Source of the DNA: Solirubrobacter soli DSM 22325
GTDB lineage: Bacteria > Actinomycetota > Thermoleophilia > Solirubrobacterales > Solirubrobacteraceae
Assembly: GCF_000423665.1 (NCBI RefSeq)
Contig: NZ_AUIK01000038.1
Coordinates: forward strand, 1-61,079
Direction: 5' to 3'
Length of the DNA: 61,079 nucleotides
A model generated the notes under the pieces. It worked only from the letters and a program-made list of their open reading frames with translations, ran no database searches and was not told the DNA's origin. The position numbers were made by a program, and so were the translations under genes. Shown here piece after piece: positions 39,354 through 47,484 of the stretch (position 1 is the first letter of the stretch; each line of letters begins with the position of its first letter).

Positions 39354-41290
39354 TGACAGCTCGACTGCGTGCACCCGGTATCCCGCGGGCGTTCCTGTTT
39401 CTCATCCTAGGAACGCTGCTTTGCGCCGCGATCATCATCGGCGCGCGGGAGGCCTATGGCTACCCCACGTTCGACGATGGCCTGACGGTCAAGACGCAGA
39501 ACGGGATCCTGCTGCTGTCGCTGCTGATCGCGCCCCTGTTCTTCCTGATCGGCCTCGGCGCGTTCGACTACTGGTTCTACTGGGCGGCGGGCAAGAAGAC
39601 CCGCCCCGAGGACCACTCGGGCCACGGCGCGACCTCATGGCGCGACTACTTCCGGGTCAACACCGATCACAAGGTGATCGGGATCCAGTACGTCGTCACC
39701 TCGTTCTTCTTCATGCTGGTCGGTGGCCTGCTGGCGATGATGGTCCGCGCCGAGCTGATGGCACCAGGCCGGCAGTTCGTCGACGCGGGCACGTTCAACG
39801 GGCTCTTCAGCGTCCACGCGTCGCTGATGATCTTCCTGTTCATCATCCCGGTCTTCGCCGGGCTGGCGAACTTCGTGCTGCCGCTGATGATCGGCGCGCC
39901 GGACATGGCGTTCCCGCGGCTGAACGCGCTGTCGTTCTGGATGCTGCCGATCGCCGGCATCATGATGGCGGCGTCGTTCTTCGCGCCCGGCGGCTCGTTC
40001 GCGACCGGCTGGACGGCCTACGCGCCGCTCTCCACGAGCGCGCCGATCGGCCAGATGTTCTTCACCATAGGCGTGCAGTTCGCGGGGGCGTCATCGATCG
40101 CCACCGCCCTGAACTTCCTCGTGACGATCATCACGATGCGCGCGCCCGGCATGTCGTTCTGGCGCATGCCGCTGCTCGTGTGGGCGAACTTCTCGACCTC
40201 GCTGCTGGTCGTGATCGCCACCCCGTTCATCGCCGCGTCGCAGTTCATGGTCCTGCTCGACTACGCGCTGCACTTCAACTTCTTCGTGCCGAGCCGCGAC
40301 GGCGACGTGCTGATGTACCAGCACATCTTCTGGTTCTACTCGCACCCGGCGGTCTACATCATGATGCTGCCGGGCTTCGGGATCATCTCCGAGGTCCTGA
40401 GCGTGAAGTCGCGCAAGCCGATCTTCGGCTACCGGATGATGGCCTTCTCTCTGCTGGCGATCGTGCTGCTGGGCTTCACCGTCTGGGCGCACCACATGTT
40501 CGTCTCGGGCATGCAGGACTGGATCCGCATCCCGATGATGGTCACGACCGCGATCATCGCGGTGCCGACCGGCATCAAGATCTTCTCGTGGCTGGCGACG
40601 CTCTGGAAGGGCGTGCTGCACCTGGACACGCCGATGCTCTGGGCGCTGGGCTTCCTGACGATGTTCACGCTCGGCGGCATCTCCGGCGTCGTGCTGGCGA
40701 TGGTGCCGATGGACATCTACGTCTCGGACACCTACTTCATCGTCGCCCACATCCACTACGTGCTCTACGGCGGGTCGCTGTTCACGATCTACGCCGGCGT
40801 CTACTACTGGTTCCCGAAGATGACCGGGCGGATGTTCGACGAGCGCCTGGGCAAGCTGCACTTCTGGCTGACGTTCGTGGCCTTCAACGCCACCTTCGCG
40901 CCGATGCACCTGATCGGCGTGGAGGGCATGCCGCGGCGCGTCGCCGACTACGCGGAGAAGTTCGCGGGCTGGAACCTGTTCATCTCGCTGAGCTCGTTCG
41001 TGCTGGGCCTCTCGACGCTGGTGTTCGTCTACAACATGGTCGCGTCCTGGCGCGGCGGTCCGCGCGCCCCGGCGAACCCGTGGCGGGCGCTCACGCTCGA
41101 GTGGCAGGTGTCATCGCCGCCGCCGATCTTCAACTTTGACAACGTGCCCACGGTGGTCGGCGGCCCGTACGAGTACGGCGTTCCCGGCGCGGTGCACGGC
41201 ATCTTCAAGCCCGCCGAGGAGGCGCGGCCGAAAACACCCGCGGGCGCGACGGGGTCATCCCGCGCAGCCGAGTCGGAGGAGGGGGTCTAG
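39353..41290 (+). CDS. ctaD: Cytochrome c oxidase subunit I, A2-type haem-copper oxidase
   Basis: This 645-residue subunit I has extra N-terminal helices ahead of the 12-helix core and an extra C-terminal tail. Ligands are seen in SVHASLMIFLFIIP, WFYSHPAVYIMMLPGFG, VWAHHMFVSGM and VAHIHYVLYGGSLF. At the D-channel position the Glu of A1 enzymes is replaced; the YSHPAVY signature (about residues 328-334) marks A2-type oxidases, which use Tyr-Ser instead. Together with the caa3 subunit II this is a different enzyme from the first oxidase. The Usp-like gene begins 3 bp later. Confidence 0.95.
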   Translation: MTARLRAPGIPRAFLFLILGTLLCAAIIIGAREAYGYPTFDDGLTVKTQNGILLLSLLIAPLFFLIGLGAFDYWFYWAAGKKTRPEDHSGHGATSWRDYFRVNTDHKVIGIQYVVTSFFFMLVGGLLAMMVRAELMAPGRQFVDAGTFNGLFSVHASLMIFLFIIPVFAGLANFVLPLMIGAPDMAFPRLNALSFWMLPIAGIMMAASFFAPGGSFATGWTAYAPLSTSAPIGQMFFTIGVQFAGASSIATALNFLVTIITMRAPGMSFWRMPLLVWANFSTSLLVVIATPFIAASQFMVLLDYALHFNFFVPSRDGDVLMYQHIFWFYSHPAVYIMMLPGFGIISEVLSVKSRKPIFGYRMMAFSLLAIVLLGFTVWAHHMFVSGMQDWIRIPMMVTTAIIAVPTGIKIFSWLATLWKGVLHLDTPMLWALGFLTMFTLGGISGVVLAMVPMDIYVSDTYFIVAHIHYVLYGGSLFTIYAGVYYWFPKMTGRMFDERLGKLHFWLTFVAFNATFAPMHLIGVEGMPRRVADYAEKFAGWNLFISLSSFVLGLSTLVFVYNMVASWRGGPRAPANPWRALTLEWQVSSPPPIFNFDNVPTVVGGPYEYGVPGAVHGIFKPAEEARPKTPAGATGSSRAAESEEGV

Positions 41291-41293
41291 CCA

Positions 41294-42112
41294 GTGCCGA
41301 CGGTGCTCATCCTCGCGAACGAGACGATCGCCGGCCGCGCGCTGCTCGATCGCATTCGCGAGCGGTCAGAGGAGGGCGCGCGCTTCTTCGTCGTCGTGCC
41401 CCAGACAAAGCCGCGGCACGGCAACGTCATCTACGACGACGTCGTACGCGACTCGGCCCAGGTCCGCGTCGACCTCGCGGTGGAGTTCATCCGCGACCTC
41501 GGCGCGGCAGGTGAGGGCGAGGTCGGCGACGCCGACCCGTTCAACGCCGCGATGGACGCGGTCCGCGCCCAGCCGATCGACGAGATCCTCGTCTCCACCC
41601 TGCCCGAGACGGCATCCGGCTGGCTGCGACGGGACCTGATCGAGCGTCTCGAGGAGGCCGCGCGCGTCCCGGTCGAGCACGTCGTCGTCGACCTCGCCGC
41701 CGAGGGTCTGCCGTTCGGCGTGACGCTCGTCGTGGCCAACCTGACCGTCGCCGCGCCGGAGCTCGTCGAGCGCCTGAAGGCGCTGGCCGAGGAAGGTCCG
41801 CGCCGGTTCATCGTCGTCGTCCCGCAGAGCGGCCGCCAGGGCCACCGCGTGCGCGAGGCGCGCCAGCGCGCCCGCCGCCTGCTGGCCGCGCTCGACGACG
41901 CTGGGATCGTCGCGGCCGGCATGATCGGCGACCCCGATCCCTACACGGCGATCCTGAACGCCGTCCAGTACTTCCACATCTCCGAGATCGTGATCTCGAC
42001 GCTGCCCGAGGGCTCGTCGCAGTGGGTCGCGGACAAGCTCGTCGAGCGCGTGCGCGGGGCGACCAACGTCCCGGTGGAGCACATCGAGTCCCAAGTGAAG
42101 GCGGAGGCCTAG
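41294..42112 (+). CDS. Double Usp-like domain protein inside the caa3 operon
   Basis: GTG 41294 begins a 272-residue protein built of two similar halves. Each has a nucleotide-binding-like opening (VLILANETIAGRALLDRI in half 1; VTLVVANLTVAAPELVERL in half 2), FVVVPQ or IVVVPQSG, and a closing stretch EILVSTLPE or EIVISTLPEGSSQWV, like universal stress proteins. The absence of a clear GxxGxxxG ATP motif is notable. It lies 3 bp after subunit I and directly before subunit III, with the stop TAG followed at once by the next start. A regulatory role linked to the oxidase is inferred. Confidence 0.75.
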   Translation: MPTVLILANETIAGRALLDRIRERSEEGARFFVVVPQTKPRHGNVIYDDVVRDSAQVRVDLAVEFIRDLGAAGEGEVGDADPFNAAMDAVRAQPIDEILVSTLPETASGWLRRDLIERLEEAARVPVEHVVVDLAAEGLPFGVTLVVANLTVAAPELVERLKALAEEGPRRFIVVVPQSGRQGHRVREARQRARRLLAALDDAGIVAAGMIGDPDPYTAILNAVQYFHISEIVISTLPEGSSQWVADKLVERVRGATNVPVEHIESQVKAEA

Positions 42113-42730
42113 GTGGCGGCACACGCGGTCGGGGCGCACGAGGCCCACGACGACCACCACCACGGGCCGCCCGAGGCCCACCGTTCCTCGCGGGTAGAGC
42201 CCGCGTTCCTCGGGATGCTGCTTTTCATCATCTCGGAGATCATGATCTTCGGGGCCTTCTTCACGGCCTACTTCTTCATCCGGGTGGTCGCCGGCGACGA
42301 GTGGCCGCATGCGGGCGACCACCTGCCGAAGCTGATCGCCGGCTTCAACACCGCGATCCTGATCTCGTCGTCCTTCACGATCCACTTCGCGCAGGAGGCG
42401 ATCAAGAAGAACAACCGGCTCGGCCTGCAGGTCGGGATGGTCCTCACGTGGCTCCTGGGCGCGACGTTCCTCTTCATCCAGATCAACGAGTACGTCCACA
42501 TCGGCTTCTCGCCGCAGGACAGCGCGCAGGGCTCGATCTTCTACGGGCTGACCGGCCTCCACGGCGCGCACGTGACGATCGGTCTCATGCTGCTGACGTT
42601 CATCACGATCCGCTCCTTCCGCGGTCACTACTCGGCGGACGCCTATCGCGGCATGGAAGTGCCCGGCATCTACTGGCACTTCGTCGACGTGATGTGGATC
42701 GTCGTGTACTTCACCGTCTACATCATCTGA
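42113..42730 (+). CDS. ctaE: Cytochrome c oxidase subunit III
   Basis: The 205-residue product has a His-rich N-terminus (HEAHDDHHHGPPEAH) and five hydrophobic helices typical of subunit III. Characteristic motifs are LLFIISEIMIFGAFFTAYF, FYGLTGLHGAHVTIGLMLLT and GIYWHFVDVMWIVVYFTVYI. Subunit III stabilises proton pumping of subunit I. Start GTG 42113 follows the previous stop without a gap; the next small gene overlaps the stop (TGATG). It is the only subunit III gene in the window. Confidence 0.93.
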   Translation: MAAHAVGAHEAHDDHHHGPPEAHRSSRVEPAFLGMLLFIISEIMIFGAFFTAYFFIRVVAGDEWPHAGDHLPKLIAGFNTAILISSSFTIHFAQEAIKKNNRLGLQVGMVLTWLLGATFLFIQINEYVHIGFSPQDSAQGSIFYGLTGLHGAHVTIGLMLLTFITIRSFRGHYSADAYRGMEVPGIYWHFVDVMWIVVYFTVYII

Positions 42731-42840
42731 TGGCGCTGAACCCGCTTCGCTCCGAGGGCGAGGCGTTTCGCGTGCTGCTCTACGTCATCGCCGTCTTCCT
42801 GGTGGCGATGATCGTGGTGCTAGTCGTAAAGGCGCTCTGA
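42730..42840 (+). CDS. 36-residue single-TM protein closing the caa3 operon
   Basis: The frame encodes MALNPLRSEGEAFRVLLYVI and 16 further residues ending VVLVVKAL, a single hydrophobic helix after a short polar start. ATG 42730 overlaps the subunit III stop (TGATG), so translation is coupled. Its length equals that of the small protein at 33498 although the sequences differ, which suggests a small structural subunit of the A2-type oxidase. The 3' end overlaps the convergent DUF4157 gene. Confidence 0.75.
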   Translation: MALNPLRSEGEAFRVLLYVIAVFLVAMIVVLVVKAL

Positions 42841-43332
42841 CCCGCCGTCGGCGGGGGCGGGGGTCGAGGCCGCCTTCTCCCCCATGACCTCGGCCTCGCG
42901 CGTCAGCGCCGGGTCGTCGTCGACCTCCGCGCCGGACTTCAGCGCCATCGTCGGCGCGACGCGGCCCTGCTTCTGTTGGACCACGTGCCAGGCCTCGTGG
43001 GGCAGGTGCTTCTCCTGCCCCGGCCCGATGTGGATCTCGGATCCCTGCGCGTACGCAAGCGCTTTGAGCTGGGCCGGCTTGTCCGAGTCGTAGTGCACGC
43101 GGACGTCGTCCAGCGACACGCCGGAGAGCGCCTCCACGCCCGACTTGAGGCCGTCCGGCATGCCCGTCCGGTTCCCCTGGCCGGGCTTGCGCGCGATCAG
43201 ACGGCTGACCGCCTGGTTGCCGGCGCTCTGCTGCAGGGCGAGCATCGTGTGCAGGGACGGCTCCTCAGGCGCCTGTTGGCTCCGGGCGCGCTCGTCCTCG
43301 CGCGCGGTTGCATCCGTACGTTCCCTCGACAC
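42820..43332 (-). CDS. DUF4157-domain protein (eCIS-associated type)
   Basis: The 170-residue protein has a DUF4157 domain: MPDGLKSGVEALSGVSLDDVRVHYDSDKPAQL, AYAQGSEIHIGPGQEKHLPHEAWHVVQQKQGRV. HEAWHVVQQ is the zinc-metallopeptidase-like motif of that domain. DUF4157 proteins are often encoded beside extracellular contractile injection systems or as toxin carriers. No such apparatus is in this window, so it is an orphan here. The N-terminus is charged and disordered, and there is no signal peptide. Confidence 0.85.
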   Translation of the reverse strand: MSRERTDATAREDERARSQQAPEEPSLHTMLALQQSAGNQAVSRLIARKPGQGNRTGMPDGLKSGVEALSGVSLDDVRVHYDSDKPAQLKALAYAQGSEIHIGPGQEKHLPHEAWHVVQQKQGRVAPTMALKSGAEVDDDPALTREAEVMGEKAASTPAPADGGSERLYD

Positions 43333-43422
43333 GACTCCCCCTTGGTTGAGCTCGTCGGCCGATTCTCTGCAGGCCCATCGAAAGCTGTCAAAAGCCCCTG
43401 ATGATGCACCGTTTTGTGGGAA

Positions 43423-44160
43423 CTACTTGACGGTGAGCTTGCCTTCCATGCCGGCCTGCCGGTGGCCGTCGACCGAGCAGTAGAACGTGTAGTTGCCCGG
43501 GGTCAGGTTGGCCGTGAACTGGGACACGCCGCCGCTGGTGACGGTCTCGCCCTTGCCCGTGACGGGACCCTCGATCGCGATGTCGTGGGGCGTCGCCTGC
43601 GGGTTCGGGGACTTGATCGTGACCGAGCCGGCGTTGGCGGTCGCGTCGGCGAACTTGTACGCGAGGCCCGCGGGCGCGACCGGGATCTCGAGGGTGCCGT
43701 TCTGCTCGGTGGCGGTGCCTTCGGCCTTGCCGCCGCCCACGGAGCCGAGACGGCCCGAGTCCTCGCCCGGTTCGGCGACCGACTGGGCGACGTACGCGGC
43801 GACGTCGCGGGCGTCGTCGCCCTTGACGATTCCGGCGGGCATCAGCGGCAAAGTCTTCCCAGTCTTAGGGTCGACTTGAGCGTTACGGTTGGGGTGCGCG
43901 ATCTGCTGTTCGACCACGCCGGCGAAGGTCGAGTCCTTCATGCCGTCCTTGCGCGCCTGCTGGAACGCCTCGTCGAGGTTGGGCCCCGTCACGCCCTTCG
44001 CGCCGGCGCGATTGAGCGTGTGACACGTCCCGCAGTCGGACACGAACAGCTTCTTGCCGTTGACGACGTCCTCACCGCCGTTCTTGAGGTTGCAGCCGGA
44101 CAACACGGCCGCGCTGACGATCGCGCCAACGATGACACGCCCAAAGCTGCCTCTCTCCAT
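43423..44160 (-). CDS. Lipoprotein with fused cytochrome c and cupredoxin domains
   Basis: ATG 44160 starts a 245-residue protein with a lipoprotein signal (VIVGAIVSAAVLSGC). Residues about 33-130 form a class I cytochrome c: haem motif CGTCH, distal Met in PLMPAGIV. Residues about 160-245 form a plastocyanin-like cupredoxin, with the copper ligands His in TPHDIAI and Cys-x4-His-x4-Met in FYCSVDGHRQAGM. It is anchored outside the membrane, so it can carry electrons one at a time from quinol-linked donors to the oxidases encoded nearby. The cytochrome c-cupredoxin fusion is uncommon. Confidence 0.88.
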   Translation of the reverse strand: MERGSFGRVIVGAIVSAAVLSGCNLKNGGEDVVNGKKLFVSDCGTCHTLNRAGAKGVTGPNLDEAFQQARKDGMKDSTFAGVVEQQIAHPNRNAQVDPKTGKTLPLMPAGIVKGDDARDVAAYVAQSVAEPGEDSGRLGSVGGGKAEGTATEQNGTLEIPVAPAGLAYKFADATANAGSVTIKSPNPQATPHDIAIEGPVTGKGETVTSGGVSQFTANLTPGNYTFYCSVDGHRQAGMEGKLTVK

Positions 44161-44217
44161 GGCGGGGCATCCTAACTGCGATCGGGGACGAAGGATCCGC
44201 CGCCTAGAGTTCGGAGG

Positions 44218-45405
44218 ATGACCGTGACCACCGGGAGGGTCCGGACGACCGCCTTCGTGGTCGTCGGAACGGCCTGGTTCGCGATGATGGCGGGGTCGAA
44301 CGTGGCCACGCCGCTGTACGCGATCTACGGCCGCGACTTCGGGTTCTCGAAGGCCGTCTTGACGCTCGTGTTCGCCACGTACGCCCTCGTGCTGGCGCCG
44401 TCGCTGCTCGTCTTCGGGCAGCTCTCGGACCGGCTGGGGCGCCGGCGGGTGATGGCGGCGGGGTTCGCGACGGCGACCGTGGGGTTGACGCTGTTCGCCG
44501 CGGCTTCGAGCCTCGCGTGGCTGTTCGCGGCACGCGCGGTGCAGGGGCTCGCGGTGGGGATGATCAGCGGCGCTGCGGCGGCCGCGCTCGTCGAGCTCGA
44601 CCCGGCGCCGGAGGAGGATCGCGCCGCGCTCGTCGCCGCGCTCGCCCAGGCGGGCGGGAGCGCGTCGGGACCGTTGCTCGCCGGGATGCTGGCCGAGTGG
44701 GCGCCCTGGCGGCTCCATCTCCCCTTCTACGTCTTCATGTGCGCCGGCGTGGTGGCGACCGTCGCGGCGCTGGCGATCCCCGAGCCCGGGCGGGTGACTG
44801 GCGGGCGGATCACCGTCACGCGGCCGAGCGTCCCGGCGCCGATCCGCGGGCTGTTCGCGCGGGTCAGCGTGACCGGCGCGGCCGTGTGGGCCGTCGCGGC
44901 GTTCTTCCTCTCGGTCGTCCCGTCCTATGCCGCCGAGCTGCTGGACACGTCGAACCTCGCGCTGCTCGGCGCGGTCAGCGCGGTGATGCTGGCGACGTCC
45001 TGCGTCGCACAGATCGCCGCCCGCCGGATCTCGGCGCACACGCGGATGCAGGCGGCCGGGCTGCTCCTGCTCGCGATCGGGCTGGCCGCGCTCGTGTTGG
45101 CCTTCCCCACCCGCTCACTGCTCGTCCTGCTCGCCGCGGGCCTGTTCGCGGGCGTCGGCCACGGCCTCGCCTTCCTCGGCGGCCAGGCGCAGCTGAACCT
45201 CGCCGCGCCGCCGGACCACCGCGGCGCCGTCAACGCGGCCTTCTACACCCTGATCTATTTGGGCGTGGCGACCGCGGTCGTCTCCACGGGCCTGCTGACG
45301 CTGCACTTCGCGCTCTCGACCGCGGTGACGGCCTTCGGGATCACGGTCGCCGCGATCTCGCTGGCGACCGCCGCCTGGCACCTTAAAGGGGTCAGGCCCC
45401 TTTAG
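44218..45405 (+). CDS. MFS transporter
   Basis: This 395-residue protein has about 12 hydrophobic helices and the loop motif GQLSDRLGRRRVM between helices 2 and 3, the major-facilitator signature. The second-half loop around GHGLAFLGGQAQLNL resembles drug/H+ antiporters, but the substrate cannot be assigned. It starts ATG 44218 soon after the divergent cytochrome gene, and it ends inside a palindrome shared with the convergent glycosyltransferase gene. Confidence 0.87.
   Translation: MTVTTGRVRTTAFVVVGTAWFAMMAGSNVATPLYAIYGRDFGFSKAVLTLVFATYALVLAPSLLVFGQLSDRLGRRRVMAAGFATATVGLTLFAAASSLAWLFAARAVQGLAVGMISGAAAAALVELDPAPEEDRAALVAALAQAGGSASGPLLAGMLAEWAPWRLHLPFYVFMCAGVVATVAALAIPEPGRVTGGRITVTRPSVPAPIRGLFARVSVTGAAVWAVAAFFLSVVPSYAAELLDTSNLALLGAVSAVMLATSCVAQIAARRISAHTRMQAAGLLLLAIGLAALVLAFPTRSLLVLLAAGLFAGVGHGLAFLGGQAQLNLAAPPDHRGAVNAAFYTLIYLGVATAVVSTGLLTLHFALSTAVTAFGITVAAISLATAAWHLKGVRPL
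45384..45404. terminator. Shared palindrome carrying the stop codons of two convergent genes
   Basis: TAAAGGGG (45384-45391) pairs with CCCCTTTA (45397-45404) around TCAGG. The MFS stop TAG and the glycosyltransferase stop both fall in this hairpin or its loop, so it can terminate in both directions. A close relative, TAAAGGG-ACTGA-CCCTTTA, lies at 58349-58367, so this is a dispersed repeat. Confidence 0.65.
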
Positions 45406-47152
45406 GTTCGGGGAGGTCGGCGAGGTCGCCCTGGGCTGCGGCGATGACCGTCCGGGCGACGCCCTCCCAGGAGTAGCGCGCACGGGTGGCCTCGACCATC
45501 GCCTCGCGGGTGCGGGCGCGCAGGTCGTCGGGGGCCTCGAGCCAGCCGGAGAGCGCGTCCGCGAGTTGCGGGACGGCGTCCGGGCCGACTTCGAACGAGA
45601 GCCAGGGGTGCGCGGCCTCGGGGACGGCGGCGGAGAGCGTGCGGGCGACCTCCCCCAGGCCCGAATGGTCGGCGACGACCGGCAGCGCGCCGCACGCGGC
45701 GGCCTCGGCGGCGACCATCCCGAAGGCCTCGGGGAACGTCGACGTCACCGCCATCGCCTCGGCGGCGGGCAGCAGGTCGGCGAGCTCGGCGTGGTCGAGC
45801 CGCCCGGCGAACGCGATCCGCTCGCCCATCCCCGCCGCCGCGGCGCGGTAGGCGTCCGGGTCATCGAGCGCGGCGAAGAAGGCGGCCAGCTGCGGCAGCT
45901 CACGGCCGTCCTCGGCCCGTGTCGCGGCCGCCGCCTCGAGGTCGCCGGCGATGAGCTGCGCCGCGAGCCGCTCGAGCCCGTCCCGGAACGCGCCGAACCC
46001 GACGATCACCAGCCGCGCCCGCGGCTCGCGCGCGAGCACGCGCGGGAACGCGGCGAGCAGCAACTCGACGCCCTTCGACGCGATCAGCTTGCCCACGAAG
46101 ACGATCAGTCGGTCGTCCGGCTGGACGGTGTCGAGGGCGGCGACGGCCTCGCGCACGTCGCGGGCGAACGACGACACGGGGGGAGCGAGGTCGTCGGGTT
46201 CGACCTCGTCCGCGGGGCCGGAGAGGGGGTCGGCGGCGGCGGCGGCCGCGGGCGTGCCGGCGGCCGGAGCGGCCGCGTCGGCGGGGGCGGCGGCGGCGCG
46301 GGCGGGCGCGGCGTCGGCGCGGGCGGGCGCGGCGTCGGCGGGCACGGGCGTGGCGTCGGGCAGAGCGGCCGCGCCGGCGGCGCGGGCGGGGGTGGCGGCG
46401 GCGCGGGCGGGCGCGGCGTCGGCGGCGGCGAGCGCGGCGAGGTGGTGTCGGAGGGCGAGCAGGCCCTCACGGGCGGCGACGGGGGTGCGCGGGGCGAAGC
46501 GGTCGACGTCGACGCCCGGAGGGCCGAGGCGGGTGCGGCCCGGGAGGGACGGGTCGGCCATCTCGGTCCAGAGGGACTCGGCGGTGTGGCGCGAGCCGAC
46601 GAGGACGCCGCGCGCCCGCGACAGACCCTCGACCGCGTAGGGGCGGAAGCGCGGGTAGGGCTTGACCGTGTACTCCAACGCGCTGCCGTGGATCTTCACC
46701 GCGTACGGGACGTCCTCCAGCGCGCGGGCGAGGATCGCCGGGCCCATCACGAGGTGGTTGGCGAGCGCGACGTCCGGGCGGGCGAGCGAGACGACGTCGC
46801 GCACCGCGGCGACGTTCGCGGCCAGGTAGGCCTCGATCTCGGCCTCGGTCAGGTCGTCGAACGGGCGCGCCTGGATGCCGTCGTAGACGTCGGCGACGTA
46901 GACCGGCAACACGCCGCCGATGTCCGGCCGATAGACCGTGGCGCGCGGGGACTCGACGCGGGACTCGACCACGAGCGGGCCCGAGTCCCACGCACCCGCC
47001 GCCTCGACCCACTCGAGCGCGAAGGGCGAACGCTCCTGGGCGAGCATGTGCACCTCGTGGCCCGCGCGCACCAAGGCCGCGCCGAGCTCGGCGTTGTAGA
47101 CGTTCGAGCCCGTGCCGAGCAGCAGGTAGCCGTGAAAGATGAGGACGCGCAA
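45392..47152 (-). CDS. GT4-family glycosyltransferase with Ala/Pro-rich insert
   Basis: The 586-residue protein has a GT-B fold. The N-terminal domain (MRVLIFHGYLLLGTGSNVYNAELGAALVRAGHEV) and C-terminal domain (VFVGKLIASKGVELLLAAFPRV, ITFPEAFGMVAAEAAACGALPVVA) are those of GT4 enzymes using nucleotide sugars. Between them, about residues 240-320, sits an insert almost purely of Ala, Pro and Thr/Asp (AAATPARAAGAAALPDATPV). A normal GT4 enzyme has some 400 residues, and the insert accounts for part of the excess. The ATG at 47152 is 48 bp from the divergent gene. Confidence 0.85.
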   Translation of the reverse strand: MRVLIFHGYLLLGTGSNVYNAELGAALVRAGHEVHMLAQERSPFALEWVEAAGAWDSGPLVVESRVESPRATVYRPDIGGVLPVYVADVYDGIQARPFDDLTEAEIEAYLAANVAAVRDVVSLARPDVALANHLVMGPAILARALEDVPYAVKIHGSALEYTVKPYPRFRPYAVEGLSRARGVLVGSRHTAESLWTEMADPSLPGRTRLGPPGVDVDRFAPRTPVAAREGLLALRHHLAALAAADAAPARAAATPARAAGAAALPDATPVPADAAPARADAAPARAAAAPADAAAPAAGTPAAAAAADPLSGPADEVEPDDLAPPVSSFARDVREAVAALDTVQPDDRLIVFVGKLIASKGVELLLAAFPRVLAREPRARLVIVGFGAFRDGLERLAAQLIAGDLEAAAATRAEDGRELPQLAAFFAALDDPDAYRAAAAGMGERIAFAGRLDHAELADLLPAAEAMAVTSTFPEAFGMVAAEAAACGALPVVADHSGLGEVARTLSAAVPEAAHPWLSFEVGPDAVPQLADALSGWLEAPDDLRARTREAMVEATRARYSWEGVARTVIAAAQGDLADLPEPKGA

Positions 47153-47200
47153 GGGGACGACAGCCTAGCCCCGCCGCAGCCGCTGCTAGGGTTCCCGCGC

Positions 47201-47470
47201 ATGTCCGAGCGCCAGCTCTATCGCCTGCGCGCGCCCTCTTCTGGCCGCGAGGTGCTCCTTCCCGCCGAGCCCGACAAGGTCTACACGGACCAAGACACGG
47301 GCGAGCCCCTCGAGGTCGTGGGGAAGGTGCTGCCGCTGCATCCGTCGAAGTCCAGCCTGCCATGGGCGGTCGACACGCTGAGGTTCTGCAACTGGTGCGA
47401 TCAACCCGCACAGAAGGACCTCAACGACTGCCCGACGTGCGGCCGCCGAATGGCCGCGCTGCCCAGCTGA
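47201..47470 (+). CDS. Small zinc-ribbon protein
   Basis: The 89-residue product ends with a Cys4 zinc ribbon (CNWCDQPAQKDLNDCPTC). The first 50 residues are strand-rich (MSERQLYRLRAPSSGREVLL) with no motif I recognise. It is followed after 14 bp by a lipoprotein gene with its own strong ribosome-binding site. Confidence 0.75.
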   Translation: MSERQLYRLRAPSSGREVLLPAEPDKVYTDQDTGEPLEVVGKVLPLHPSKSSLPWAVDTLRFCNWCDQPAQKDLNDCPTCGRRMAALPS

Positions 47471-47484
47471 GAGGAGGTGGCGCT

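Noticed and set aside
43423..45039. A 538-codon version of the cytochrome-cupredoxin gene starting near 45039
   Set aside because: The upstream part is antisense to the MFS gene; the lipoprotein signal at ATG 44160 defines the real start.
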